64,000 bases of DNA from Ornithodoros turicata. Lineage: Eukaryota; Arthropoda; Arachnida; Ixodida; Argasidae. The stretch covers positions 27,325,482 through 27,389,481 of the forward strand of contig NC_088205.1 of assembly GCF_037126465.1 (NCBI RefSeq). Reading direction: 5' to 3'. The notes under the pieces are model-generated. The model did no database searches. It was not told the origin of the DNA and worked only from the letters and a program-made list of their open reading frames with translations. Each line of letters begins with the position of its first letter. Within the stretch, counting starts at the first letter, position 1. A program made the position numbers and the translations under genes. Positions 48,926-61,500 of this stretch are shown piece by piece.

Positions 48926-51900
48926 GTGAGTGCAAAACAAAAACATGCAATCAGTGCCACCGACGGTCCAACGTTCCCCACAAGATCGTAATTTGGACCT
49001 GCACTAGCAGTTTAATAACATAAAAGAAACCGAACTAGCTTCATCGTTGGGCTTCGAAAACGCACCTGCGCGCCCGGAGTTCGTTGTCGTGTTTTACCGA
49101 TGTATCAATATGAGCAGCTGCGACAGAGAATCGCATACAACAGGGAATGTATAACAGTGAAATGTCGCGATTTTCGTGCTATCTTCACCGTTCTTACTTT
49201 CCTTGCACTTGCGTAACGTTCAGCCTTCGGCATATCTCTGCCCTATATATATAAAAAGAAAGAAATCCGTGCCACGAAAATCAATGCCGTTAGCTAATAA
49301 CGAATGAAAGTCGCGTGGTTATGAGTGCCACTCCTGATACCGCTGAAATGTGGCACCTGCTGATGTGCGCAGCGTTGTTCCTTATCAGCTCGCTTCCACT
49401 CGAGTAAAGAAGTATTAATTTCATCGCTCTGGCTCAGCTGCGGAACGTGCACAGCCTGCACCAGTCGTTCCATACTTCATAAGTGATTCCCAAAGAGCTT
49501 TCCTCGTTACTTTTTTATTGTGCTATTATTGTACGATTAAATTTATCGACTTTGGGCTGGAATATATTTTCAGGGAAGAGGGTGACACGCAAAGAGAAAA
49601 ATTGCGATATAGCGTAGCTTCTGTTTGTGTGAAACATTTTCACAGAACAAGCAGTTCATGCAGCTTATATGAAAATCTATGTTGAAAGAATGTTGGCTAG
49701 AAATGAACCTTCAGCATTCCTAGTAAAGTTGCCCCTAATTTCCTCCATAACACTTATGATTAGAAGAATAAAAGTGCACACAAACTTTCTGTCGCTTCAC
49801 TTAAAATGCACATTGCAGTGCTTCCCAGCCTGTGTTCCATGATATCCATGTGTTATTCCAACAGCAGTCTTGGGAACCTTTGAGCAACACTTGACTTGAA
49901 AGTATGATTCCTTGCATTTGTTTTGAAAAAGTATTTGTATATGTATTTCAACGTATGCATTCAACCTCAAAAGTGAAACGTTTTTTAATGTGCTTCATCA
50001 GAGTGACGCAACACAGTGAGTATGATAATAACGAAGCGAGAGTCCAACAGTGGCAGCCAAAATTGATAGGGTGAGAAACAGATAAAGAGTGGCCTCACAA
50101 GTTTACGTATTTTCCAGCCAAACTGCTGCTGCTTTGCCAACTTGATTGTCTGAGGGTACTGTGCTGTATGAGAGGTTTCAAAGTGCATTTGAATGAACTG
50201 AATTTTGTTGGACTATATAGTAATTTTCTATCAAGCTGAATGTGCTGTTTTGTTGTCATCAGGTGGACTGGACAGAACCCTGGCTCGTAGGCCTCATCAC
50301 GTTCCACATCTTGGCCCTGTGCCTCACTCTCCTCACACGGGATCGGGGAAATGTTCAAGCAGCCCTCTTCCTCACTGCCTGTCAGTCTCATGTCCATGTG
50401 TTAGCAAATTAGGTCCTGAACTCCAGAGAAGCTACCTCACTATGTTTTCCGCCAGATTCCCACTTTCTTGTTAGTTATTGAATCCCTTAACCCTTTAAAC
50501 AAGCACAGAAATCACTCCAGTCACTACCCTTTTTTTAAACCAAGCGCCTATTAAAATGCACCATGTGAAGTGGTTCATTTGACAGATCAATAAATATCGC
50601 ACAGTTCGATTATAAAAATCGTGACCATGCGCAACAGTGACAATGCAAGTGTAGTTGTGGAACTAGCCACCCGTGTCACTTTGACGTCACTACGGTACAT
50701 CTTGCTGATAGATTTAGAGAACCGTAGTCTGCTGCACAGAAAGAAATGGGAGGGAAATTAAAACATGGCGGGAAATGCTGACCCCGGTTGGAGTGCGGAC
50801 TTGGTTGTCACTCTTGGAACCATATTGACATCATTGAGGATATTTTTCGGCCTCCTCCTCCTCGCTTTGCCCTGCAGAGCGTGTCGTGTGGGAATGTGCG
50901 CGTCGATGTTCAGGTGCATTTTTTTATAAGAAAAATATTGCATACAGAGAAATGTTTTGTACGTGTTGTCAAACCAGTCACATGCTTCCATAATGACCGT
51001 CTTTCTGTGCTCCTCTAACCCTGAAGCCTGAGCTGGTATTCATCTTAAGGGTTTACTGATATCACCAGTGATGAGTGCTACTTGTCCAGACCAGCGCTCC
51101 TTCACTTTGCCTAATGGAGGGTTGTTCATTTTGGGACTTCTTTGGCACACTGCTTCAAAGTCTGTCAGAAGCTCACATCTACGTTTTTTTTTTTTTGTTT
51201 GTTTCAATGTTTCGAAATGAAACTTGCTAATAATTACTTCACATTTCAACATTTGTGAAGCCACAAATAACCTGTGCATTGAGGGGAAGGTCCTGTACAG
51301 CCCCCCTGTAGAGCTTTCCTGCTTTTGAGTGGATGTCATTGAACAAATCATGTAAGCAATACAGTGTTGGAGTCCGATTAAGATGTGCAAAAATTTGCAC
51401 TTAGAAAAAAAAAAAGAGAAAACCCAAGCTTGGTAGCATTTAGGGCACTGCACGGGCCCGGATTACCCGAAAGCCCGAGCCCGGTCTGGGCCGGGCTTTG
51501 TTTTTTATGTGGGCCGGGCTCGGGCTCCAGCTGTCGGGCCGGGTACGGGCTTTACAAAGCCGACCATGGTCGGGCATGTACGCGAACGTCTTACACGAGA
51601 CTGGACAGCTGGATTTTCATGTCGCGTTTTTTTCATTGATTATGAGATATCATGGTATTCTCATCTGAGAACTATCACCTTTTTATGTGATCATGCTTAT
51701 TTCGTGTAATGGGTCTGGATTTAACACGTGTACTCACACACATTTGGGGACGATTGGTGTCGTGGGTGCGCTGAGAGTCCGGCACAAGGGTCAGTTAGGT
51801 TAGGTTTTGGGCCATATTTCTGCTGCCTTCCCAAGCAAGCACCAAGCACAGAGCGGCTTGCCAGCAGAGAAACACAGCCATTCTGTTTGAGTGTACCTCC

Positions 51901-54880
51901 TCACTCTCCACGAATTAGCTGTGTCCTCTTTAGTAAATCTAAGTACGCCTCCAGGCCTCGAGAACACATAGAGCAGAGGCGGGCTGGGACCAGGCGTGAG
52001 CATGGAAACAGTGAGGTTTGGGCCGGGCCCGGGCTGGAAATCTATAGGAGACGTTGGACCCGTGCCGGGTGCGGGCCGTAGCAGTCTGGGCTGGGCTGGG
52101 CACCGGCCTGAAAGTTAGGCCCGTGCAGTGTTCTAGTAGCATTCTCCATGGCTTAAACTTTATAATGTTCTAGGCTGTTTTGGCTTGTTTGTTTATCGCA
52201 CTGATTTCCTGTTTGGACTCTGTGCTGTAGTGTTCAGTAAAAATCAAGGAAGTAGGCTCTGTTATTTAATACTAATACTTCCTAGTACTAATATTTATTA
52301 CTTCTGTAGAGGATCCTTGAACTGGCAGACCTTTCCCTCTAATAAAAGTATATACCCCCCTTGAACATAAAAACGAATAAATAGATAGCTATACACGACG
52401 ATAATAAGGGTGTGTCTCATTTTCAGTGTTGCTCGTGTACTTCTCTGAGGCCCTCAATGAGCTCGCAGCGAAGCACTGGCGTTCCTTCTCCAGCCAGCAG
52501 TACTTTGACAGCCAAGGGATGTTTATCTCCCTCGTTTTCTCGACTCCGCTCCTCCTTAATTGTATAATCATGGTGGTGAGTATACTGAGCCTCATATAAC
52601 GAGCGTGATGTGTAGCTTGTTGAGCTGAAAAGTTTTTCGTAGGTCCGAAAACATATTCTCAACGTAAATTGCGGAGGCTGAACAAAGAATTAAGACAAAG
52701 CACGACATTTAAGCCTCAGCACGGCCCAAACAATGGTACTTCCGCCCTTCACGGCATATTCTCATTGCGTGAGCAGGATGATTTCGCGAATTAAATGTTT
52801 AGATTATATTCACAGCTATGAATCGTATGTTTAGCCTACAGTTTAGCAAAATATGTTTTTAATGTGTGGTGGTGTTAAATTATCAGCAAACTTTTCTCTG
52901 AGTCCCATGCAGTGGAAGGGGGAAGGGGATTGCCACCCCCAATGTCAGTTTATACATGGGATTTCCATCTCTCCCCTTCCCCACTACACACTTCAACCCC
53001 CCCCAACTTAGGGTCTGGATCCGCCCCCTGTACCCATGAGGCTTAGGATCAAAAGTTCAAACTTTACAGCGATTTAGTTCAGCCCTCTTTTTTTCACGAG
53101 TTTTCTTGCAAAGGCTACAGTGGGTGCATTCATAACAGGTCTGCTTACTAATTCCGGGATCAAAGTTAAAACCCATCTGAGGATAAAGCAACCAAGTGGC
53201 ATGGTTGGACGTCACCTTCCGCAAGGGGCACTAAACACTGTGATTTACGGCAAGATTTCAGTGTACGTTATGGAAGCCTAAGGTGGGCAGAAATGAATCT
53301 ACGAACTGACCATAGTGGCATCACGTGCAGTCACGGTTGTCTCACAACATAAAACTGCACATTGCACCTAGACATTTGTGTTTTCGGGTTTTTGTGTCTT
53401 CAAAAACCGGGGGTATTGGGTTTTATTTCAGGAGCTGTAAGATAGGGTAAAATTGAGCTATATCAATATATACAGTGATCCCTCGTTAATGTGACCCCCG
53501 TTAATCTGACATACTTGCTTTATGACCGTTTTTCTCGGGAACCGTTCCGCAGGCATGTAAATCCCCCCGTTAATATGACAATCCGTTTATCGGACAATGA
53601 CCAAGATTTTTGTCACAAGTAGGGTCAAACACAGGCATTATCTTCCCACTATTATGACCACGTCGTATGACCCTCAGAGTAGCCCCCGGGAAAGGCTATC
53701 TCGTACCTCGCTCAGAAGGTGACACGTGTTAAAGTAGGGCGTCAGGGTTTGGGATGTCCCCTGAAATCGCTGACCTCGGGATTATACTCATCGCTTTTCG
53801 AACTCCCGAAGTGCTTAAAAAGACGGGGACCAGGTCACACTGTGCTGCTGTTTTCACGTCAGGATGGTCGGAATGAAGCGGAAGAGAGATTTGGCAGTCG
53901 GAATGAAGAGTGGCGTTACTCGAAGGAGGCAAGCGAAGCCCTACAGGTTGCCTCGTTATTTTTGAGCAGATAAAGGTCGATAACCTGTCCGCAATTGATG
54001 GTGCTATTGTCCATTTAGAAAAATTTGTGACTGAAAATTGTTTGACGTAGTCATTGTTAACAGATTTTTCAGAAAATAAATCATAATTATGTCGGCTTTT
54101 GTTGTATGTAGCAGTGTGTCCGGTCCGCGGAGGGACTTGTTAATATGACAATTCGCTTTATGACCAAAATCCATGGGAACGGCAGTGGTCATATTAACGA
54201 GGGTTCACTGTATTGGGTGGAGTAGCAAATTTTCGGCTGGAAAATAACTAAGAGCGTGTCTTGTATTTCAGATGAAAGGCGATGTGCCTATAGCGGCTCT
54301 GCTGTGCTCCAGTGCCAGTATTGGTAGCTGACTTTACGGTTTTGCAAGTTCATTTTTGGTGATACTCGGGTTTTACCCTAAGTGACGCTGGTGCAAATCT
54401 GGAGATAAAAACAGGTCTTACCCTAAAACACATGCCCCTAATCGCACCACATCACCCATGTTGGGCACATCACGGCCAGCCTAGTTTCAGTGCCACTAGA
54501 CAGCACACCATCCTAGTAATCAAGATGGAAGAGCGGCATAGCCAGAGGGGGGTCTCTGGGGGGTTCAAGCCTCAAGCTGGGTTCAAAACGAGTGTGAAAT
54601 CCACTCCCCTACGTAAAGTTCCTGCAGAACCCCTCCCGAAATACTTTTCTGGCTATGTCGCTGAGATGGAATATTCCTGCGAGAGAAAGTTCCTAATGTT
54701 GTCAGCGGCCATCACGCAAGTTGATACATGCGCATAACTTTCCCATTACAGGGTCAATGGATGTGGACGTCGGCCACGATGATGACACGCCTGAAACAGG
54801 CACAACTCCGTCGTGAGCTTCGTAAACAACGTTCAGGCAACAATTCAGAGAGACCCTCATTGCGAGAAAAAGAGGACTGA
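48848..54880 (+). CDS. TMEM18: Transmembrane protein 18
   Basis: TMEM18 is a small three-pass protein of the inner nuclear membrane, linked in vertebrates to chromatin tethering and energy balance. Four exons join in phase to 157 residues (human 140): 48848-48925, 50263-50380, 52427-52575 and 54752-54880. The conserved core is [14 protein letters not shown], then [20 protein letters not shown], then [20 protein letters not shown]. Hydrophobic segments lie at about residues 33-50, 57-74 and 95-117. The C-terminus is basic and charged ([14 protein letters not shown]...EKED), as in the family. Introns carry hAT and pogo MITEs. The orientation is divergent from RIOK3. Confidence 0.94.
48926..50262. 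other. TMEM18 intron 1
   Basis: Intron of 1.34 kb. No repeat or exon is recognised. Confidence 0.5.
50263..50380 (+). CDS. TMEM18: TMEM18 exon 2
   Basis: Residues 27-65, starting [20 protein letters not shown]: the family signature and first membrane segment. Acceptor TGTCATCAG, donor GTCAGT. Confidence 0.95.
50381..51440. other. TMEM18 intron 2, first part
   Basis: No exon or repeat is recognised. An 18-base-class T/A tract lies near 51185. Confidence 0.5.
51441..52135. mobile_element. hAT-type MITE with GC-rich termini, copy 2
   Basis: Ends are TAGGGCACTGCACGGGCCCG and the complement TAGAACACTGCACGGGCCTA. They are flanked by the exact 8-bp duplication GTAGCATT (51433-51440 and 52136-52143). 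GGGCCGGGC-type repeats crowd both ends, as in 41857-42626. Confidence 0.9.
52427..52575 (+). CDS. TMEM18: TMEM18 exon 3
   Basis: Residues 67-115. It contains [29 protein letters not shown] and [15 protein letters not shown]. Phase agrees with both neighbours, donor GTGAGT. Confidence 0.97.
52576..53368. other. TMEM18 intron 3, first part
   Basis: No exon is recognised. Short C runs near 52980-53005 are the only low-complexity feature. Confidence 0.45.
53369..54440. mobile_element. hAT-type MITE split by a pogo MITE
   Basis: The left end TAGACATTTGTGTTTTCGGG and the complement of the right end, TAGGGGCATGTGTTTTAGGG, are inverted repeats. Eight-base flanks ATTGCACC (53361-53368) and ATCGCACC (54441-54448) differ at one position. 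The interior GGGTTTTA phrases resemble the 32892-33248 family. The insertion at 53473-54210 is nested inside. Confidence 0.75.
53473..54210. mobile_element. pogo/Tigger-type MITE
   Basis: The left end CAGTGATCCCTCGTTAATGT and the complement of the right end, CAGTGAACCCTCGTTAATAT, are inverted repeats flanked by TA. Subterminal repeats of GTTAATATGACAAT occur. No catalytic domain is recognised; the small frame near 53719-53973 may be a transposase leftover. Confidence 0.85.
54531..54663. mobile_element. Short hAT-type MITE
   Basis: The left GAGCGGCATAGCCAGAGG and the complement of the right end, CAGCGACATAGCCAGAAA, are inverted repeats. The exact duplication AGATGGAA (54523-54530 and 54664-54671) delimits a 133-bp element 88 bp before TMEM18 exon 4. 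Confidence 0.85.
54752..54880 (+). CDS. TMEM18: TMEM18 exon 4 (stop)
   Basis: Residues 116-157 and TGA. It reads [20 protein letters not shown] followed by a basic tail ending EKED. Acceptor CATTACAG. The tail motif matches the vertebrate basic C-terminus in character. Confidence 0.93.
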   Translation, partial: GQWMWTSATMMTRLKQAQLRRELRKQRSGNNSERPSLREKED

Positions 54881-56988
54881 ACGCGGGCGTTTCTCGAAAA
54901 GGGGCAAAACAACACAAAGTGAAACATCGTGTTTTTTTTTTTTTCTGTTCTGTTCAAAACTGTTTGGAAATATGGCACTGCAAAGTGATCGTACCCAACT
55001 TGGAGGTACCCTGTCCAACTCCAATGTAAATGTGATACCGGTGTACATGTACATACATATATAGTACTATATATATATATATTCGCACACACATACATTG
55101 TCAGTACTTTAAGCCTTCCTAGTGCGTGAGGCACCGTACCTTCTGCGTGTTAGGGCCAGTGTCAAAGGCCATATGTAGTGGCTGTGATATTTCAAGCTTC
55201 TTGAAGTACTTGAATTTAATAGTCCTCTATTGTCAGATTTTAGGTATATATATTTATGAGTAGGGTTTTTTAGGGAATCGGCGGAGTCGGAGTATTGCTG
55301 GGTATGCTGCTGGGTATGATAAAGCAATGTGTACGCCGTTGTGAAGGGTAAAGTGCAGGGTACTGTACGTTAACGAGTATTATTTTCAAGGTGACTCAGT
55401 CCCATAACTTGTATCCAGCAACGATGCTCCTCCAGCAAGAAACAACAAGGGGGGAGGGAGGGGGAGGAGCCAGGGGCAGGTACTTCTGCAAAAGAGGGTA
55501 TGTCATGGGTAAGGGCAAGTTCAAGCAAAAGTCTTTCCGGTTCTGTACTTTGTGGAACGTACGGTACTTCACAGTTGCTCTACATGCGCATGGGAGGATG
55601 TAGTCCCACCTGGTATTGACTGAATTGCCAACCAGGTGTCTTACAATGCTCCAAGTGAATGATGCAAGTGTCATTGCATGAACTGTGGTTGGGTGACGTG
55701 CAGGTATCCACTGAATTATTTCAGGGGTGCAGGAAATTGCAAGATGTAGTAGACTCAGGTAGGTGTTTGTCTATTCTGCTGGCAAAGCCGACGCAATGAA
55801 TTTAGTAAGCGGGCACGTGTTTCTTGTCGAGCTGTTGTCCATCATTTGGGATGGTTTGCAGACAAAATACAGAGTACACTTCTTCAGCAAGTCTGCTTTC
55901 TATCATTCTGCACAGGCCATATGAAAAACAGCTGCTGAACAGACACCTCTACTCTGCTTCCAGGTTACACACACACACACACAAAATCAAATGTGCCTAT
56001 GACAGGCACCAAAACTAAGCCGTCATAAATATGTAACATTTCCACGATGTCTAAGGTATATTTCCCTTGTTTTTCTTCCCTGCCGAGTGTATCCTAGATA
56101 TGCGCTGAAAGGAGGCAGCAGGGGGATTTATCATGTTGCTACTTTTTTTTTTCTTGCTGAAATTTGTCTGTAGCCTGAACAATCATATTACTGGAAATTT
56201 GACAATCTAGACACTACTTTTATTACATGTGTACAAGTCTGAATTCCAGCAGTGCATATCAGTACAAGATGTAGAGAGAGATAGAAAGAGAGGGGGAAAA
56301 GCCCAGCATCACAGGGGGAAAAAAAAAAGTCACAAAGCACACATACAATCACATCTTTGAATACATAGTCCTCTTCAAGATGTCCTTTCACTATACATAT
56401 TTTTCTGGGCAAGGAACAGTATGGGGAAAATATAGGAATTTGCACTAGAAGGAACAGTGTATGCTTCTCTTGATGACTACATTCATATTACATGCAAAGC
56501 AATACAAGGTAACACTGGCCTGGAGTGTATGTAGTTTACCCATACTATCAGTGCACTGGCAGCACTAATTACAAAGGGGCATTGTAATTGAGTGATCTGC
56601 ATCTTCCTCAGAATGCATTATTAAAGATATATCACCTGGCTCCTCATTTGTGTTCCTTGTACTTTTTTTTTTTTCTTCTCTCTTCTAGATATAAGGAAAA
56701 GGCTACATACCCTAGGACAGCAGCAGGATAGTCTACGTCGGCATGTTTGGGGGCACCATGATTTTGCTTTGCTCGCACACATTTTCGCGTGCTCACTTAC
56801 CAGTGACCATGTATACAATAATGCACCAGTAGCTTTCATACAGTTATCCCATGTGTATTTATTCTAAAACTTCAGTGTATAGGCCAGCAGCCATCTGAAA
56901 AATTACATTAAAATCTGCAATGTCTCGAGCAAATTCTCACGGGATGCAACGGCTCATATGTACAATGCCTTATCTCTTTTTCTTTAAG
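54881..56988. other. TMEM18 3' region
   Basis: Contains an A/T dinucleotide tract (about 55066-55082) and a (CA)n run (about 55968-55984), with no protein-coding signal. Minus-strand AATAAA motifs at 56858-56863 and 56219-56224 could serve the convergent gene on the right. Confidence 0.4.
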
Positions 56989-57078
56989 TCTGACCTGCAG
57001 AGACACGAAATGGAACAGATGCTGGAGACCAACAAACTGCTGCACGATATCCGTTGGAACACACTGATGATGTCATGA
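56989..57078 (+). CDS. Possible orphan terminal exon
   Basis: A pyrimidine-rich acceptor (TTTTTCTTTAAG) precedes 29 codons and TGA, reading SDLQRHEMEQMLETNKLLHD then IRWNTLMMS. It is charged and helical-looking. Its phase 0 start would fit TMEM18 exon 3 as an alternative last exon, but no transcript evidence is available and the family was not recognised. Confidence 0.35.
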   Translation, partial: SDLQRHEMEQMLETNKLLHDIRWNTLMMS

Positions 57079-57583
57079 AAAGCTATGTACAGTCCTACTT
57101 ACTGTTCCCGATGAGCACAAACTAGTCATCCTGTACAGAATGAAGGTGGAGTAACGTATGTCCCCAAACATGCCCTGTCCCTCACAACCCTTCCCCCCCC
57201 TTTTTTTTTGATGATGCTAACAAATGGACAAATGTTCTTCACAAGACAACAGATGCATGCAACATGCAACAGATCCGTCATCTGAGCAACGGGGCACTGC
57301 CACAATACATGAAGTCTGCTGCTCCCTCAATGGTCAAATTCTGCAAAGGAAGGGAACACACAAGTTCTGCATACAGGCTTCCCATGTCTGCCTGCGAACT
57401 TCGTTACACAAAATGGAACAAAGTTGATACACAAACAAATGAAGCAACAAGCAATGTTTTGCACTCCCCCGCTCTTTTTTTAAGGATGGTAAAAATAGTG
57501 GCAGAAGGTACCCAATGTGTTTCGTTTTTTTTTTTCGACGCACACGCAACACTCAAACTGTACATCCCCGCGCCATGCCCTGT

Positions 57584-58594
57584 TCAATGCCTCTGATCCC
57601 AACCTCTCCTCCCTCCTCTCCAGTCATTCCCTCTCGCCCAGTCCCCACTTCCTCCCCAACTGTTCCCTTTCCAGTAATCCCCCCCTCCCCACTGCTGCTC
57701 GGGTGGAGGAGGTAAGGGCCCTGGGTGTGGTGGCGGATACCCCATGGGTGGGTCCATGGGGGGTGGGGCAAACATCCTAGGTGGAGGCTGCATCATGGGT
57801 GGTGGAGCAGCAAATGGTGGTGGCACATCTCCCACTGGCTGCGGTGCATGTGGTGGAGCCATTGCAGGATTGTACACTCCAGGAGGTGGTTGCTGTGCGG
57901 GTGGGGGCGCCACCCCTTCTAGCTCTTCCAGCTGCTTACGTGCCATTTCCATCAGTTCACTGGCTGACTTTGTGCCAAGCGTTGAGGTTGATGGTGTCGT
58001 CGACGCTTGTCCAGCGACTGGTGGCTGTGCGAGCTGCGCGGCAGCCGCCTTTCGTCGTCTTGGATCCTGCGGCCTCGTGTCTTCAACGACAAGCTCGTCC
58101 TTGGTAGGTGTTCCGGGCGAACTTGATGGCGGCTCCTCGGGCGCCTCCTCCTTTGATACAGCTACCCCTGGAGGGGGTGGAGTCTCGTTTGTTGCAGGCA
58201 CTTCCACATCAGACTCTGGCGTAGCATCTCGCGCAAAATGCTTTACGATTGGATCATCCGCGATTGGCTTCTTCGGTGCAGCCGATGGTTGAGGCACCAC
58301 CGTTGAGGGAAGGGTTGGGGCCTTGACCTTATTCAGCAACTCCTGTAGCGTGCTTGGGAGGCTGCAGGAACCACTGGTCTGGGCAGGTTCTTTCGTGCTG
58401 GGCGCGCTGCTCAAGAAAGAGAGGCCTGTGCTGGTAGTAGACAGAGAGTTGTCCAGGAATGGAATTCCGGAAGCCTCCTTGGCTGGAGGTGATGGTACAA
58501 CAGCAGCAGTGCTCGTGCCTGCAGTGCCTCTCCCCATAGCCATACGAATTGCCTGCTGGCGCTGGAGTTCAATGAGGCGTTTCTGCTCTTCGAC
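57584..58594 (-). CDS. DIDO1/PHF3-like last exon
   Basis: A 336-residue open exon plus TGA. The acceptor TTCCGTAG is in phase 0 with the upstream donor. Low-complexity Pro/Ala composition continues to an RGG/Trp-rich end. Confidence 0.85.
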   Translation of the reverse strand, partial: VEEQKRLIELQRQQAIRMAMGRGTAGTSTAAVVPSPPAKEASGIPFLDNSLSTTSTGLSFLSSAPSTKEPAQTSGSCSLPSTLQELLNKVKAPTLPSTVVPQPSAAPKKPIADDPIVKHFARDATPESDVEVPATNETPPPPGVAVSKEEAPEEPPSSSPGTPTKDELVVEDTRPQDPRRRKAAAAQLAQPPVAGQASTTPSTSTLGTKSASELMEMARKQLEELEGVAPPPAQQPPPGVYNPAMAPPHAPQPVGDVPPPFAAPPPMMQPPPRMFAPPPMDPPMGYPPPHPGPLPPPPEQQWGGGDYWKGNSWGGSGDWARGNDWRGGRRGWDQRH

Positions 58595-61500
58595 CTACGG
58601 AAGAAAAGTCAACGGAAGTTTTAGTACACTTGTACAGTTCAAGCAATAAATGATAAAATTAGCACATGATAAGTGTTTATGTCTTGACTGCATCATGGCC
58701 CATGAATGTTAAGACAACAAAACATACATCACTCCAAAGTGGGACCAAATGATCAGAAGGCCACAACACAATACTCAAAGACAACTCGAGCTACAGTCAC
58801 AGAGGTATATATCCACCAGCAGTCCCAGAGTACGTAGTGCGCACATTGTGAGTGAGGCACACAAGAAGGCATGGCAGTAAGTTATGTCATCCTACATTTC
58901 CCCTTTTATGTATTTGTGTTTTGTGCTCTGCCACTCCACCTTACCAGTCACCCAATTGGAATGTGCTGCAACCTTACAGCCTGTTGGTGTGTGACCCTGT
59001 CGATGTATTCTCCCTCTGAAACAGGGTGGCATTGCATGCTATAGCGGTTTCTCCCTCATTCAAATGGGTTTCTTCCACCAAGCAAATATTCCCTAGAGTG
59101 TAGATGTACTGTTCCTGTTAACTCGTGCCTAGGTTGGTACTAGTTGGTACTACAGCCGTGTACAACTGGGGCTGGACATGGATTGGATGGATACGTAACC
59201 ACAAGATGCCAGAAAGGAAAAATAGACAGGCCTATATTAAAATAAAGTATTCAACAGCTATGAACAGCATGAAGACAGGAACAAACAATCCTAGATGGGA
59301 GACTGTCTAGTAGTGGCCATTTTTGTGAGTGCAACTACCTAACAGAATACTTCATTGCCTATACTTCCTTCTCATAGACAGCAGCTTCACCTCAGTGATT
59401 GGTCACTGATCTGCCTCATGCCTGAGAGTGCATTTGGGATACACAGGCACAATGAGCACTTACGCAGGTGGAAAGTAGTTTTCAGAACTTTTTAAATGAC
59501 AGTAAATAATAAAACTGTCAGAAGTGAATACAAGTGCAATGCTGCATATGAAAACATGCATTTCAAATGCAGAGCACGTTTCATTTATAGGATATTGATG
59601 CCATATGACAAAATCTACAGCGGGCTGCCCAGTGTAGAGTTTGCTGATGCAGCATCAGCATCAGAACTCCAGAACAAAATCAGAATGTTGGATCTTCATC
59701 TCATACAGATCACTGGCAACTGCTTGCTTCTCCAGGGAACCCAGATAATAACAGGTTATCTACAAAAGCTCTGTAAGGTTCCACTGGAGCCCTGTCATAT
59801 AAATGTGCCATTTCCTAACCTGTAGAAGAAAATGTTCAAGTTTCTATGTGCATAAACCCACGTGTCGCAGTTAAATTACCTTGAGAAATGTAACTCACAA
59901 TGCCATGTTGCCTGTACTGCTCATCAAGATGTGCAAGTCCCTGTCTCACTCATTTTGGGTATTTTGTACATCTCTCCATGTAAGAGCTGCCCTTACCTCA
60001 ACCAATTGAAGTAGACACTAGAGGTGTGCGAATATCAACATTTTCAATTATGAATCAAATATGAATACCTGAAAAATTACCCTTCAAGTATCGAATTGAA
60101 TATCACGTCATAGAATAAAGCCTTTTAAGAGTAACAGTTAACCCCCAGTAAACTAACATCATCACAGTTATGCGCTGCTGATCCTTAGGAAAATGCCTCA
60201 GGACATGCACTTGAAAAAAGTTAATAAGGAATATGTATCAGTGCAATAAATAAGCCACGAAAGGGGACAGTTGGTACATAACTAAAGCAAAGGTTGATAG
60301 TTCGATGTTCACCGTGTTGTGTCTGTCTGTTCTTGCCTCACTGTCGCTACTTTGCTTTAGATATGTATCAGCGCATTGGCTTAACACTAGACATACATGT
60401 TTATCAGTACATGTGGAAACCAATTATTCTTACAATGAAACAATGTGCTGTTCTTCTGCGTTGGCATTGTAAGTGCTGGTGAAATGAACAGACAGATTGG
60501 AAGTAATGACATGCAGAGAATGTGAGAGGTTTACTGATGAGCACATCTCAGCTCACAGGTTGTCAAGGAAGAGAACGATGTAGCAAGTGCTCTCTTCTTG
60601 AACTGGCAAAGCCAGTTGCACTGTCCTATCAGTCGTGACGTCATGCGTGAGACCATCATTCCTAACCAGTGGCGTAGCCACGGGGGGGCTAGGGGGGGCT
60701 CGAGCCCCCCCTACCTGCCACGGACCGATCCACACAAATCGTGCAAATCCGAGAACATAATATATGGGGGGGGGGGGACCAGTGTGACGATCGCGAAAGT
60801 TCTTGCAGTTCATGGCGTCTATCTAAGAAGCACTCTTGAATGGTTTTCAAAGTATAAGCTTTTCAAAATACTTCCAATCTCGTGATACCACCTCATTGGT
60901 CATGACAGCCTATACATGTAATCGTACTGTGAACGTCTAAATAAACTATTTTCGTTCCTTTTTTTAATCCTGTTTGCAGTGTGCACAAGTATGTGTGTGT
61001 TGTCGACACAGGATCAGCGGGGGGGGGGGGGGGGGGGGGGGGGGGCGAGTTTTCGTATCGAGCCCCCCCTACATTGGAGGTCTGGCTACGCCACTGTTCC
61101 TAACAGTAGTGAATAGTTCAGAACAGGGTTGCGGAGTTGCCACTCCGGTGCTGAACTGCGATGCTGAACTGCCCTCACATTCAACACTACTCGTTCAGCA
61201 CAGCCTTGGTAATGTGTCTGAAATTCGAAAGCCCATCTGGTCTTCCCAGGAGAGCTTAAACATAATAGTTGTTGAACAAGTTAGTTAACGAGTCATTAAA
61301 AAAGTAGCTTGCATAATACCATCACTCACAGTTGTACATCGCTGTGGTCAGTTCAGCGCGCATACATCATGAGCTCTTGTGCGCGGTTTCCCATTTCACC
61401 GACAACTGCAGTCGACTTAGTTCAAAGCACAATCCTCCTCCGTGGTTCCAACTCCCGACGCTGCAAAGCGGTGCGCTTTGCAGCACCGGCTGGTCTACCC

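Noticed and set aside
57744..58292. 182-codon plus-strand Gly/Ala-rich frame
   Set aside because: It is the shadow of the Pro-rich last exon on the minus strand. Proline codons read backwards give glycine.
59496..59825. 109-codon plus-strand frame in an intron
   Set aside because: No family motif and no splice context. It is likely a chance frame.
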